Assembly (NCBI RefSeq): GCF_902168175.1
Contig: NZ_CABHOU010000073.1
Span: forward strand, 23,067 to 87,066
Direction of reading: 5' to 3'
Origin: an uncultured Chitinophaga sp.
GTDB taxonomy: Bacteria; Bacteroidota; Bacteroidia; Chitinophagales; Chitinophagaceae
DNA length: 64,000 bases
Part shown: positions 7,670-17,599 of the stretch, one piece after another
How positions within the stretch are numbered: the stretch's first letter is position 1
How the letters are laid out: every line of letters starts with the position of its first letter
The notes under the pieces: model-generated
The model's input: only the letters and a program-made list of their open reading frames with translations
Told to the model about the DNA's origin: nothing
Databases searched by the model: none
Program-made: the position numbers and the translations under genes

Positions 7670-9778
7670 GTGGAAGTAAAAAAAGACATACTCTGGCGTG
7701 TTTACCTGTGCTTTATTGGCATGGCACTCTTCGGTGTGGCTATACTGGGCAAAGTATTTTATCTCCAGAACATTACCGGCGACTACTGGCGCAAAATGAG
7801 TGACAGCATGCACACCCGTTTTGTAACCCTCGACGCAGACCGTGGCACCATCTACTCCGAAGAAGGCCGCATGTTATCTACTTCTATCCCCTACTTCAAT
7901 CTATACATCGATTTTGCAGCAGACGGTTTACGTGACAAAAGCGGCAAAGTGTTTAAAGATAATGTGGACTCGCTCGCGATGACACTTTCCAGCTATTTCG
8001 GCGACAAAAGCACTTCGGAATACAAACACACGCTTGAAGAAGGATATAAAGATAAAGACCGGTATTTCCTGCTGAAACGAGACATCACTTTTGGCCAGTA
8101 CCAGGACGTTCGCAAGTTCCCGATGTTCCGCCTCGGCAAAAATAAGGGTGGACTCATCGCAGAAACCAGGAACAAACGCCTTAACCCTTTTAAACTCCTC
8201 GCCAACCGTACCATCGGACTGTCCCGCGAAAATGCGCAGAACGTAGGATTGGAAAGAACTTACGACGAATACCTGAGCGGAGTAACCGGTAAAAGGCTGA
8301 TGCGCCGCATTGCAGGCGGTACTTATATGCCGATGGAAGGTTACGATATCGAACCGGAAAATGGGAAAGATATCATCACCACCATCGACGTGAACATGCA
8401 GGATATTGTTGAAACAGCACTGATGCGGATGGTTTCAGAAAATGAAGCGCAATACGGTACCTGCATACTCATGGAAGTGAAAACAGGTAAAGTGAAAGCG
8501 ATCGCCAACCTGGGCCGCCAGCCCGATGGCAGCTACTTCGAGGATATGAACTACGCCATACAGGTTACCGAACCCGGCTCCACGTTCAAACTCGCTACCA
8601 TGATCGCTGTGCTGGAAGACCGGCACGTAACGCTGAACAATACCGTCGATATCAACGAAGGTGCCTGGCAGGTAGGACGAAGAACGGTATGGGACTCGGA
8701 GCCGCACAGGGGCATCAATCATATTACAATTAAAAAGGCCTTTGAAATCAGCTCCAATGTGGGCATGGCGAAACTGGCCTGGACATATTATCGCGAAGAG
8801 CCGAACAAATTTGTGGACCATCTGAAAAGGCTCCGGCTCGACAGGCCCACCGGTATCGATCTCATGGGAGAAGGCAAACCGGTGATCAAAACAACGGCAT
8901 CAAAATCTTGGAGCGCCACCACTTTACCGTGGATGGCGTTTGGCTATGAAGTACTGGTGAGCCCGATGCAAACGTGCATGCTCTACAACGCAGTAGCCAA
9001 TAACGGTAAAATGATGAAGCCCTACCTGGTAAATTCTATCATGGAGTACGGCAAACCGGTGAAAGAATTTAAACCGGAAGTACTGCAGGATTCAATTTGC
9101 TCTACGGCGACATTAAAACAACTACACACTATCCTAGAGGGCGTGGTAACAGGAGGAACTGCGAAAGCGCTTACCACGCCTTACTACCCTTTTGCCGGCA
9201 AAACCGGAACAGCACTTGTGGCCAACGGCAACCGCGGCTACACCGACCATATCTACCAATCCTCGTTTGCTGGATATTTCCCGGCAAACGATCCGCAGTA
9301 TACCTGCGTGGTGATCATCAAAAACAAACCCTTTGCCGCCAAGTTCTACGGAGGTTCGGTGGCAGGACCAGTGTTCAGGGAGGTGTCGGACAAGTTGTAC
9401 GCACTTTCGGTAGAAAAACAGGGATCGCTGCTGGCGGGTGGTAAAAAACTGGACTCGGTGATGGTGATGAAAAATGGCAAAGGAAGTGAGTGGAGAAGCA
9501 TTGTACGCACACTTGGCCTGCCCTACCAGGGTAACCTCACGAGCAGTAACTGGGTGGTGGCAGACGTGGAGAATAGTAAAGTAGACTTCCGCCCCGTGGC
9601 CCAGCCACGCGGTTTTGTACCTAATGTAAAAGGCATGGGGTTAAAAGATGCACTTTACCTGCTGGAAAATGCAGGCTTAAGGGTAGTGGTAAAAGGTGCA
9701 GGCAGAGTGGTCAACCAATCAATAAACAGCGGTACCGCTATTGCCCAGGAACAAACGATCGTAATTGAATTAAGCTAA
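7670..9778 (+). CDS. ftsI: Division transpeptidase FtsI (PBP3-type) with PASTA domain
   Basis: A 702-residue class B penicillin-binding protein that cross-links septal peptidoglycan in the periplasm. It has an N-terminal membrane anchor (about residues 10-30), a dimerisation region and a transpeptidase domain with all three active-site motifs: STFK with catalytic Ser304, SSN at 361-363 and KTG at 511-513. The last 50 residues (from VPNVKGMGLKDALYLLENAG) form one PASTA domain, as in SpoVD/Pbp2x-type enzymes. The start is a GTG at 7670. Its stop codon directly abuts the murE ATG, which implies tight coupling. Confidence 0.96.
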   Translation: MEVKKDILWRVYLCFIGMALFGVAILGKVFYLQNITGDYWRKMSDSMHTRFVTLDADRGTIYSEEGRMLSTSIPYFNLYIDFAADGLRDKSGKVFKDNVDSLAMTLSSYFGDKSTSEYKHTLEEGYKDKDRYFLLKRDITFGQYQDVRKFPMFRLGKNKGGLIAETRNKRLNPFKLLANRTIGLSRENAQNVGLERTYDEYLSGVTGKRLMRRIAGGTYMPMEGYDIEPENGKDIITTIDVNMQDIVETALMRMVSENEAQYGTCILMEVKTGKVKAIANLGRQPDGSYFEDMNYAIQVTEPGSTFKLATMIAVLEDRHVTLNNTVDINEGAWQVGRRTVWDSEPHRGINHITIKKAFEISSNVGMAKLAWTYYREEPNKFVDHLKRLRLDRPTGIDLMGEGKPVIKTTASKSWSATTLPWMAFGYEVLVSPMQTCMLYNAVANNGKMMKPYLVNSIMEYGKPVKEFKPEVLQDSICSTATLKQLHTILEGVVTGGTAKALTTPYYPFAGKTGTALVANGNRGYTDHIYQSSFAGYFPANDPQYTCVVIIKNKPFAAKFYGGSVAGPVFREVSDKLYALSVEKQGSLLAGGKKLDSVMVMKNGKGSEWRSIVRTLGLPYQGNLTSSNWVVADVENSKVDFRPVAQPRGFVPNVKGMGLKDALYLLENAGLRVVVKGAGRVVNQSINSGTAIAQEQTIVIELS

Positions 9779-11245
9779 ATGAAGTCCTTACAGGAAATAT
9801 TATATAACACGCACATCGTTGCCATTCACGGAGATAACACTATCCCCGTGAATGCTTTGCATATAGATTCGAGGCAGGTGAAAAACGGTGATGTGTTTTT
9901 CGCCATCAAAGGTGTACATGCCGACGGGCACCAGTACATCGCTAAGGCGATTGAACTGGGCGCGGCTGCTGTTGTATGCGAAACATTACCGGCTGAACTG
10001 AAGGAGGATGTTTGTTATGTACAGGTGAAGGAAAGCGGCGAAGCAACTGGTATTATTGCCGGCAACTTTTACGACAACCCCTCGCAAAAGCTTACACTGG
10101 TTGGCGTTACGGGCACTAATGGTAAAACCACCATCGCTACCCTGATGTTCCGCCTTTTCAGCAAACTGGGTCACCATTGCGGCCTGCTCAGCACTGTACA
10201 GAACCAGATCGGCGATGCAGTCATCCCATCTACCCACACTACCCCCGATGCTATCAGCTTACAGGCCTTGCTCGCGGAAATGGTGAAACAGGGTTGTGAT
10301 TACGCCTTCATGGAAGTAAGCTCTCACGCTATCCATCAACACAGGATAGCGGGATTGAAGTTTGCGGGTGGATTGTTCAGCAATATCACGCACGATCACC
10401 TGGACTATCACAAAACATTCGACGAATACATCAAGGTAAAAAAATCGTTTTTCGATAACCTGCCGTCTACAGCGTTTGCATTGACAAACCTCGACGACAG
10501 GCGTGGCACCGTAATGTTACAAAACACCAGGGCCCGTAAGGCTACTTACAGTCTGCGCAGCCTGGCCGATTTTAAAGGGAAGATCCTGGAGAACAATATC
10601 ACAGGATTAATTCTGAATATCGCCGAAAAGGAAGTGCACTTCCGGCTTATTGGTGAATTTAATGCATACAACCTGCTGGCAGTATATGGTGCAGCGGTCC
10701 TGCTTGGTAAAGATAAAGATGACGTACTACAGGCACTGAGCGATACGCCCGGTGCAGAAGGAAGGTTCGAATACATCACATCTGCCAAGGATAGGATTAT
10801 CGGCATTGTAGACTACGCACACACACCCGACGCACTACTGAACGTACTGGCAACCATTAAAAAATTACGCCAGGGGCACGAACAGGTAATTACCGTGGTA
10901 GGCTGCGGCGGCGATCGCGACACCACCAAACGACCTGTTATGGCCGAGGTGGCAGCGGAACACAGCGATAAGGTCATCTTCACTTCGGACAACCCCCGCT
11001 CTGAAGATCCTGCCGCGATCATTAAAGAAATGGAAGCCGGCGTACCTGTGCATCTGCGTAAAAAGATACTGTCGATCACCGACCGCAGAGAGGCCATTAA
11101 AACAGCCTGCTCACTCGCCGGTAAAGAAGATATTATTCTCGTTGCAGGTAAAGGCCACGAGAAGTACCAGGAAATTCACGGCGTTAAAAATCCATTCGAC
11201 GATAAACAGGTACTGAAAGAAACATTCGATATACTGGAAAAATAA
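9779..11245 (+). CDS. murE: UDP-MurNAc-tripeptide synthetase MurE
   Basis: A 488-residue Mur ligase that adds the third amino acid to UDP-MurNAc-L-Ala-D-Glu in the cytoplasm. The ATP loop TGTNGKTT is at residues 111-118, and the central domain has the expected [11 protein letters not shown] and [12 protein letters not shown] motifs. The C-terminal substrate motif is DNPRSEDP (from residue 404). DNPR is the signature of enzymes that use meso-diaminopimelate, so the peptidoglycan is predicted to be mDAP type. The ATG follows the ftsI stop with no gap. Confidence 0.97.
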   Translation: MKSLQEILYNTHIVAIHGDNTIPVNALHIDSRQVKNGDVFFAIKGVHADGHQYIAKAIELGAAAVVCETLPAELKEDVCYVQVKESGEATGIIAGNFYDNPSQKLTLVGVTGTNGKTTIATLMFRLFSKLGHHCGLLSTVQNQIGDAVIPSTHTTPDAISLQALLAEMVKQGCDYAFMEVSSHAIHQHRIAGLKFAGGLFSNITHDHLDYHKTFDEYIKVKKSFFDNLPSTAFALTNLDDRRGTVMLQNTRARKATYSLRSLADFKGKILENNITGLILNIAEKEVHFRLIGEFNAYNLLAVYGAAVLLGKDKDDVLQALSDTPGAEGRFEYITSAKDRIIGIVDYAHTPDALLNVLATIKKLRQGHEQVITVVGCGGDRDTTKRPVMAEVAAEHSDKVIFTSDNPRSEDPAAIIKEMEAGVPVHLRKKILSITDRREAIKTACSLAGKEDIILVAGKGHEKYQEIHGVKNPFDDKQVLKETFDILEK

Positions 11246-11286
11246 TTCGCTCAAACAAAAGCAACACGAATACAGATCACCATTTT

Positions 11287-12543
11287 ATGCTGTACTATTT
11301 ATTTGATTATTTAAAAAGGGAATTCAATATCAGCGGTACCGGGATGTTCCAGTTCATCACGTTCCGTGTGACAATGGCTTTGCTATTGTCACTGGTGATC
11401 TCATTGATTTTTGGCAAAACACTGGTGCGCTTCCTGCAACGCAAACAGATCGGCGAAGTTATCCGCGACCTTGGCCTGCAGGGCGAAAATCAGAAGAAGG
11501 GTACACCCACCATGGGTGGTATTATTATCCTGGCAGCCATCCTCATTCCTACCCTGCTGTTTGCCCGGGTAATGAACGTGTACATCCTGCTCATCCTGCT
11601 GTGTACCATTTGGTTAGGGTTGGTTGGATTTATTGATGATTATATCAAAGTATTTAAAAAGAATAAAGAAGGTCTGGCCGGCCGTTTTAAAGTGATGGGC
11701 CAGGTAGGATTGGGACTGATTATCGGCACCACTCTTTACTTCAACGATAACGTAGTGATTTCCCGCGAGGTGCAGGGACCTAAAGCCCAGGTAGCCTCTT
11801 ACGAAAAACTGATCAGCAAGGAAGAACGTGTTACGAAAGACGGTCACCGCTTCGTGGACGTTAAAACGCCGATCACCACCATCCCGTTCGTTAAAAACCA
11901 TGAGTTCAATTATTCCAAACTGATCTCCTGGATGGGACCGAATGCCGAAAAGTACACCTTTATCCCCTACATCCTGATCGTGATATTCATTATCGTGTTC
12001 ATATCCAACGGGGCTAACCTGACGGACGGGCTCGATGGACTAGCCTCGGGGGTGAGTGCGGTGATAGGGATTTGTTTAGGCGTGTTCGCCTATGTAAGCG
12101 GTAATATACAGTTCGCGGAGTACCTGAACATCATGTACATCCCCAACCTTGGAGAGCTGTCCATATTTATTGCAGCATTTGTGGGTGCGTGTGTAGGTTT
12201 CCTCTGGTATAACGCCTATCCGGCGCAGGTGTTCATGGGTGATACAGGAAGCCTGGCGCTCGGTGGTATTATCGCTGCACTGGCCATTATTGTACGTAAA
12301 GAAATTCTGATACCGATATTCTGCGGCGTATTCCTGGTAGAAAATGTTTCCGTGATTTTGCAGGTATCGTACTTCAAATACACCAAAAAGAAATATGGCG
12401 AAGGCAGAAGGATTTTCCGCATGTCACCGCTGCATCACCATTACCAGAAGCTCGGTTACCACGAAAGCAAAATCGCTACCCGCTTCTGGATTGCAGCTAT
12501 CATGTGTGCAGTAGTATCTATCGCCACACTTAAAATGAGGTAA
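11287..12543 (+). CDS. mraY: Phospho-MurNAc-pentapeptide transferase MraY
   Basis: A 418-residue polytopic membrane enzyme that transfers phospho-MurNAc-pentapeptide to undecaprenyl phosphate, giving lipid I. Diagnostic motifs are [38 protein letters not shown] (N244 onwards), [12 protein letters not shown] and the late [13 protein letters not shown]. It is longer than the roughly 360 residues of E. coli MraY, because of a hydrophilic insert at about residues 160-215 between membrane segments. Such inserts are usual in Bacteroidota. It is 41 nt from murE and 6 nt before murD. Confidence 0.97.
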   Translation: MLYYLFDYLKREFNISGTGMFQFITFRVTMALLLSLVISLIFGKTLVRFLQRKQIGEVIRDLGLQGENQKKGTPTMGGIIILAAILIPTLLFARVMNVYILLILLCTIWLGLVGFIDDYIKVFKKNKEGLAGRFKVMGQVGLGLIIGTTLYFNDNVVISREVQGPKAQVASYEKLISKEERVTKDGHRFVDVKTPITTIPFVKNHEFNYSKLISWMGPNAEKYTFIPYILIVIFIIVFISNGANLTDGLDGLASGVSAVIGICLGVFAYVSGNIQFAEYLNIMYIPNLGELSIFIAAFVGACVGFLWYNAYPAQVFMGDTGSLALGGIIAALAIIVRKEILIPIFCGVFLVENVSVILQVSYFKYTKKKYGEGRRIFRMSPLHHHYQKLGYHESKIATRFWIAAIMCAVVSIATLKMR

Positions 12544-12549
12544 CGGCTT

Positions 12550-13890
12550 ATGAAACTTGTAATACTAGGCGCAGGAGAAAGTGGAATAGGGGCAGCTTTG
12601 CTGGCAAAGCAGAAAGGGTTTGAAGTATTTGTATCAGACGGTGGTACGATCAAGGATATATATAAACAGGAACTGGCAGTTAACGGCATCAATTTCGAAG
12701 AAGGCCAGCATTCCTGGAAAACAATACTGGAGGCGGACGAAGTGATAAAGAGCCCGGGCATACCGGAGAAGTCGGAACTGATGAAGAAAGTGAGAGAGAA
12801 AGGCGTTCCGGTGATCTCTGAAATTGAATTTGCCTGGCGGTACAGTAAAGATAAAAAGATCATTGCCATAACGGGAAGCAACGGTAAAAGCACGACCACG
12901 GCGCTCACCTACCACATTTTTGAACAGGCCGGCCTTAACGCCGCCATGGTTGGAAATATCGGTTTGAGTTATGCCAGGCAGGTTGCCACTGCCCCGGCCG
13001 ATTATTATGTTATCGAAATAAGCAGCTTCCAGCTGGACGATATCGTGGAGTTTAAACCGGATGTAGCTATCCTCTTAAACATCACCCCCGACCACCTGGA
13101 CCGCTACGATTACAAGATGGAAAACTATGTGGCCTCAAAGTTCCGCATAGCGATGAATCAGACGAAGGAAGACTACTTCATCTATTGTTTAGACGATCCT
13201 GAGATCAGGAATTACCTGATAAAGAAACCCATTTATTCAACGACAATACCTTTTACGATTATGGAACCTAAGAAAGAAGGCGGATTTATTGCGAACGAAC
13301 AATTGAACATCCAGGTTAGAGATAACGACGAACCGGTAATCGTGTCGATTTATGATCTGGCGTTAAAAGGTAAACATAACCTCTATAATTCTATGGCTGC
13401 AGGGATAGCGGGTAAGACGATGGACATCAGGAAGGAGAAGATCCGTGAAAGCCTTACCTCATTCAAAAGCCTTGAGCACCGTATGGAGTACGTAGCCACT
13501 ATCCGCGGCGTAGACTTCATCAACGACAGCAAGGCTACCAATGTTAACTCCGTATGGTTTGCCCTCGAAAGTATGGAACGCCCTGTAGTACTTATCATGG
13601 GCGGTGTGGACAAAGGCAATGATTACAGCGCCATCCGCGAGCTGGTAAAAGAAAAAGTAAAAGCCGTTATCTGCCTTGGTATCGACAACAGACCTATTCA
13701 CGAGGCGCTGTCGAAAGATATCGAAGTAATGGTGAATACAGACAATATGGCCGATGCGGTTAAATCAGCGTTCCAGTTTGCCGATAAAGGCGATGTGGTA
13801 TTGCTCTCTCCCGCTTGCGCCAGCTTCGATCTCTTCAAAAACTATGAAGAAAGAGGCCGCAAGTTTAAAGAGGAAGTGAAAGCGCTATAA
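12550..13890 (+). CDS. murD: UDP-MurNAc-L-Ala-D-Glu ligase MurD
   Basis: A 446-residue Mur ligase adding D-glutamate to UDP-MurNAc-L-Ala. The N-terminal Rossmann-like domain starts LVILGAGESGIGAALLA, the ATP loop TGSNGKST is at residues 108-115, and the central domain has ISSFQLDDI and NITPDHLDRYD. The C-terminal domain carries FINDSKATNVNS, characteristic of MurD, and VLLSPACASFDLFKNYEERG. Length and domain order are normal. It starts 6 nt after mraY. Confidence 0.97.
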   Translation: MKLVILGAGESGIGAALLAKQKGFEVFVSDGGTIKDIYKQELAVNGINFEEGQHSWKTILEADEVIKSPGIPEKSELMKKVREKGVPVISEIEFAWRYSKDKKIIAITGSNGKSTTTALTYHIFEQAGLNAAMVGNIGLSYARQVATAPADYYVIEISSFQLDDIVEFKPDVAILLNITPDHLDRYDYKMENYVASKFRIAMNQTKEDYFIYCLDDPEIRNYLIKKPIYSTTIPFTIMEPKKEGGFIANEQLNIQVRDNDEPVIVSIYDLALKGKHNLYNSMAAGIAGKTMDIRKEKIRESLTSFKSLEHRMEYVATIRGVDFINDSKATNVNSVWFALESMERPVVLIMGGVDKGNDYSAIRELVKEKVKAVICLGIDNRPIHEALSKDIEVMVNTDNMADAVKSAFQFADKGDVVLLSPACASFDLFKNYEERGRKFKEEVKAL

Positions 13891-13935
13891 TACCCGGTTG
13901 GTGTATACATAGTTTTAACAATAAATGATTATCAC

Positions 13936-15099
13936 GTGAGTAGGCTGCTAAAAACACAAGGCGATAAAGTGATCTGGACGATCGTGTTTTTCCTGTCCGC
14001 TGTCAGCTTGCTGGCCGTGTATAGCTCTACCGGTTCACTTGCTTACCGTGCCCGAAATGGTCACACGGAGTATTTCCTTGTGAAGCAGTTAACACTGCTG
14101 GGCCTGGGCGTGCTTATCATATATTTTGCGCATCGGGTGAACTACACTATTTATTCACGCGTGGCGCAGGTCGGGTTCCTGATATCCATCCCGTTACTGG
14201 TGTATACATTGGTATTTGGCTCGAACATTAACGATGCGAGCCGCTGGATCAGGCTACCGGTGATTAACCTTACTTTCCAGACATCGGATATTGCCAAGCT
14301 GGCCATATTCATGTATGTATCGCGGCAGCTTTCCAAAAAGCAGCACGTGATCACGGACTTTAAGAAAGGCTTTTTGCCCATCATCATACCGGTAGGAATT
14401 ATCTGTATGTTGATTATGCCGGCCAACATGTCTACCGCATTGTTGCTCGGCGCAAGCTGCATGCTGCTGTGTTTTATCGGCCGCGTGCCTTTGAAGTATC
14501 TGATGTCGATGGTAGGCGCAGGCCTTGTACTGGTGTTGCTGATGTTTGCAATAGCACAGGTTACACCGTTCAAAATGCGCGCTGAAACGTGGAAGAACAG
14601 GTTGATGAGTTTTACGAGCGACGAGGCGCATGAAGTACCTTACCAGGTACAACAAGCCAACTTCGGTATTGCCTCCGGCGGCCTGTTTGGTAAAGGTCCC
14701 GGTAACAGTACGGCAAGAAATTTTTTGCCGCATCCGTATTCTGATTTTATATATGCGATTATTATAGAGGAGTATGGTATCTTTGGCGCCTTTTTGATCT
14801 TAGCGTGTTACATGCTACTGCTCTTACGAAGTATACGCATCTTTAAAAACTGTCCTTATGCCTTCGGAGCATTCCTGGCACTGGGATTAAGCGTTACGCT
14901 TGTAATACAGGCGCTAATGAATATGGGCGTAAATGTGGGGCTGCTGCCCGTAACCGGTGTTACGTTACCGTTAGTAAGTATGGGAGGTTCATCGGTGATA
15001 TTTACAAGTCTTGCTATCGGGATTATTTTGAGTGTTTCGAGAAATGTGGAAGAAATAGAAGGCAAACAAGAGGTTACCAATGTGCCTGTTGCGGCATAA
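13936..15099 (+). CDS. ftsW: Septal glycosyltransferase FtsW (SEDS family)
   Basis: A 387-residue polytopic membrane protein of the SEDS family, which polymerises lipid II at the division site together with FtsI. Ten or so hydrophobic segments are present. Typical motifs are NDASRWIRLP in the large loop region, QQANFGIASGGLFGKGPGNS, DFIYAIIIEEYGIFGA and the late VTLPLVSMGGSS. The start is a GTG at 13936; no ATG lies nearby that would keep the first membrane segment. The neighbouring murD and murG and the ftsI partner gene upstream fit the role. Confidence 0.95.
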   Translation: MSRLLKTQGDKVIWTIVFFLSAVSLLAVYSSTGSLAYRARNGHTEYFLVKQLTLLGLGVLIIYFAHRVNYTIYSRVAQVGFLISIPLLVYTLVFGSNINDASRWIRLPVINLTFQTSDIAKLAIFMYVSRQLSKKQHVITDFKKGFLPIIIPVGIICMLIMPANMSTALLLGASCMLLCFIGRVPLKYLMSMVGAGLVLVLLMFAIAQVTPFKMRAETWKNRLMSFTSDEAHEVPYQVQQANFGIASGGLFGKGPGNSTARNFLPHPYSDFIYAIIIEEYGIFGAFLILACYMLLLLRSIRIFKNCPYAFGAFLALGLSVTLVIQALMNMGVNVGLLPVTGVTLPLVSMGGSSVIFTSLAIGIILSVSRNVEEIEGKQEVTNVPVAA

Positions 15100-15138
15100 A
15101 GGAGACAATTAAAAATTATAAGAAACAGAAAAACATAC

Positions 15139-16233
15139 ATGCCACACAAAGTAATTATAGCAGGCGGAGGTACCGGGGGCCATATTTTCCCGGCAATTGC
15201 CATTGCAAATGCTTTGCGTAAGGCAGATGAAAATACAGAGATACTGTTTGTGGGCGCTGCTGGTAAAATGGAGATGGAGAAAGTACCACAGGCAGGTTAT
15301 CCGATTGAAGGTCTGGAGATTGTCGGTTTTAACAGGAGCAATATCTTTAAAAATATCCTGCTCCCCTTTAAACTCCTCAAGAGTTTGAGCAAAGCACGCA
15401 GCATCCTCAAACGTTTTCAGCCCGATGTAGTGGTGGGTGTTGGCGGTTATGCCAGTTTCCCCATTTTAAGGCAGGCGCAAAGGCTGGGTATACCCACCCT
15501 TATACAGGAGCAAAACTCCTACGCCGGCAAAAGCAATAAGATATTAGGCCGGAAAGCAGTTAAGATATGTGTGGGATACGATGGGATGGATAAATTCTTT
15601 CCTGCGGATAAGATAGTATATACGGGCAACCCGGTAAGAAGTAACATCAGCCAGTCGGCGGTATCTAAACAGGATGCAATGTTCCACTTCGGACTAGATG
15701 CGAACAAACCTACTGTGTTTGCTGTAGGCGGCAGCTTAGGCGCCCGTTCTATCAACGAATCGCTGCAACCACTGTTAGCAGAATTTGTGAATAAGGATAT
15801 ACAACTGATCTGGCAAACAGGTAAACTGTATTACGAAACAGCGAAGGCAGCGGCAGCACAGTATTCAACACACGTAAAAGTATATGACTTCATCAACGTC
15901 ATGGACTTTGCGTACAAAGCGGCAGACGTTGTTGTATCGCGCGCTGGCGCGCTGGCCATTGCAGAACTCTGTGTTGTGAAGAAGCCAACGATTTTTGTGC
16001 CCTACCCTTTTGCGGCCGAAGATCACCAGACTTCCAACGCCATGAGTCTTGTGAATAAGCAGGCAGCGTTGCTTATAAAGGATGACCAGGCACGTACCAG
16101 CTTAGGTACCGAACTGTTTAGCCTCGTGAACAACAAATCGTTACGCGAGCAATTGGAAAGAAACATTGCCACACTGGGTAACACCAATGCGGATGTAATA
16201 ATAGCCGGAGAAGTTAAGAAGTTATATAAATAA
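15139..16233 (+). CDS. murG: UDP-GlcNAc:lipid I GlcNAc transferase MurG
   Basis: A 364-residue GT28 glycosyltransferase that converts lipid I to lipid II at the inner face of the membrane. The N-terminal glycine-rich loop GGGTGGHIFPAIAIA (residues 8-22) is the family hallmark. Other conserved parts are DVVVGVGGYASFP, LIQEQNSYAGKSN, VGGSLGARSIN and the donor-binding VVSRAGALAIAELC with PYPFAAEDHQ. Length is normal. MurC starts 4 nt after its stop. Confidence 0.97.
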   Translation: MPHKVIIAGGGTGGHIFPAIAIANALRKADENTEILFVGAAGKMEMEKVPQAGYPIEGLEIVGFNRSNIFKNILLPFKLLKSLSKARSILKRFQPDVVVGVGGYASFPILRQAQRLGIPTLIQEQNSYAGKSNKILGRKAVKICVGYDGMDKFFPADKIVYTGNPVRSNISQSAVSKQDAMFHFGLDANKPTVFAVGGSLGARSINESLQPLLAEFVNKDIQLIWQTGKLYYETAKAAAAQYSTHVKVYDFINVMDFAYKAADVVVSRAGALAIAELCVVKKPTIFVPYPFAAEDHQTSNAMSLVNKQAALLIKDDQARTSLGTELFSLVNNKSLREQLERNIATLGNTNADVIIAGEVKKLYK

Positions 16234-16237
16234 GTAT

Positions 16238-17590
16238 ATGGAGCTGAAAAGCATTAAGAGTGTTTATTTCGTTGGTATAGGCGGTATTGGCATGAGCGCC
16301 ATCGCCCGCTTCTTCCATGAAAAGGGCGTAACAGTAACCGGTTACGACCGCACCTCCACTGTGCTTACCAGGCAACTGGAAACCGAAGGCATCAGCATTC
16401 ATTATACGGATGATGTAACCCTGCTGGACAAAACCGCCGACCTGGTGGTGTACACCCCGGCTATACCGGCCACACATAATGAACTTACCTGGTATCGCGA
16501 CAATAGTTTCGAGGTAGTAAAACGTAGTGACGTACTGCAGGAAATTACCCGCGAACTGTTCGCTATCACAGTTGCCGGCACGCATGGTAAAACAACAGTG
16601 TCCACCATGATCGCACACCTGCTGCGTCATACTGGTTACGGTTGCAACGCCTTCCTGGGCGGCATTAGTGTAAACTATGACCGTAACTTCTGGAGCAGCG
16701 ATAAGGCAGTAGCCGTAATTGAGGCAGATGAGTACGACCGCAGCTTCCTTAAACTAAGCCCTGACATCGCAGTGCTAACGGCTATGGATGCCGATCACCT
16801 CGACATCTACGGAACAGCAGAAGCGGTGGAAGAAGCTTTTATTCAGTATACACAAAACATCAAACCTAACGGCACTTTGCTCGCACGCTTCGGCCTGCAT
16901 CGCAATAAAGACCTGAAGGCGACCAATAAACTCACGTACAGCCTGCAAAATGATGCAGCCAACGTATATGCACAGAACATCAAAATACAGAACGGCGGTT
17001 ACCTCTTCGATGTGGTGCAGCAGGACTGGATGATTACGGATATACGTATGCACATTGGCGGTATGCACAACGTGGAAAATGCCGTAGTGGCTATCGCGGT
17101 AGCGCACCTCCTGGGTATAAGCCAGGATAAGATTCGCGAGGCGATGGAAGACTTCAAAGGCATTAAAAGAAGATTCGAATACCTGGTAAAGAAAGATGAC
17201 CTGGTTTATATAGATGATTATGCACACCATCCCGAAGAACTGCGGGCACTGATTACCAGCGCCAAAACGCTTTTCCCCGACCTGAAGTGTACGATCATCT
17301 TCCAGCCACATCTTTTTACCCGTACCCGCGACTTTGCAGATGGCTTTGCAGAAAGTCTCTCGCTGGCAGATGAGGTGATCCTTTTGCCCATCTACCCTGC
17401 CCGCGAACTGCCAATCGAAGGTGTAACGAGCGAAATGATCGCTGCTAAGATCGAAGGCCCCTCCGTGACCATTATGCCCCGCGACAGCGTGGCAGCACTG
17501 GTAAAAGAGCATAGGCCAGAGATGCTGATAACAGCAGGTGCCGGCGACATCGACCTGTTAAGGGAACCATTAAAAGAATTATTAAGCTGA
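16238..17590 (+). CDS. murC: UDP-MurNAc-L-alanine ligase MurC
   Basis: A 450-residue cytoplasmic Mur ligase that attaches L-alanine to UDP-MurNAc, the first peptide step. The N-terminus VYFVGIGGIGMSAIARF binds the nucleotide, and the ATP loop AGTHGKTT is at residues 113-120. The central EADEYDRSFLKL and TAMDADHLDIY and the C-terminal DDYAHHPEELRA and FQPHLFTRTRDF are MurC-specific. It starts 4 nt after murG. No ddl or murB gene follows, unlike in many proteobacterial clusters. Confidence 0.97.
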   Translation: MELKSIKSVYFVGIGGIGMSAIARFFHEKGVTVTGYDRTSTVLTRQLETEGISIHYTDDVTLLDKTADLVVYTPAIPATHNELTWYRDNSFEVVKRSDVLQEITRELFAITVAGTHGKTTVSTMIAHLLRHTGYGCNAFLGGISVNYDRNFWSSDKAVAVIEADEYDRSFLKLSPDIAVLTAMDADHLDIYGTAEAVEEAFIQYTQNIKPNGTLLARFGLHRNKDLKATNKLTYSLQNDAANVYAQNIKIQNGGYLFDVVQQDWMITDIRMHIGGMHNVENAVVAIAVAHLLGISQDKIREAMEDFKGIKRRFEYLVKKDDLVYIDDYAHHPEELRALITSAKTLFPDLKCTIIFQPHLFTRTRDFADGFAESLSLADEVILLPIYPARELPIEGVTSEMIAAKIEGPSVTIMPRDSVAALVKEHRPEMLITAGAGDIDLLREPLKELLS

Positions 17591-17599
17591 TAAATAAAT

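Noticed and set aside
16775..17512. Long antisense frame (245 codons) opposite murC, and similar ones opposite scoA, bamD and the TPR genes
   Set aside because: They are the frame-shadow of strongly conserved genes on the other strand; the translations lack domains.
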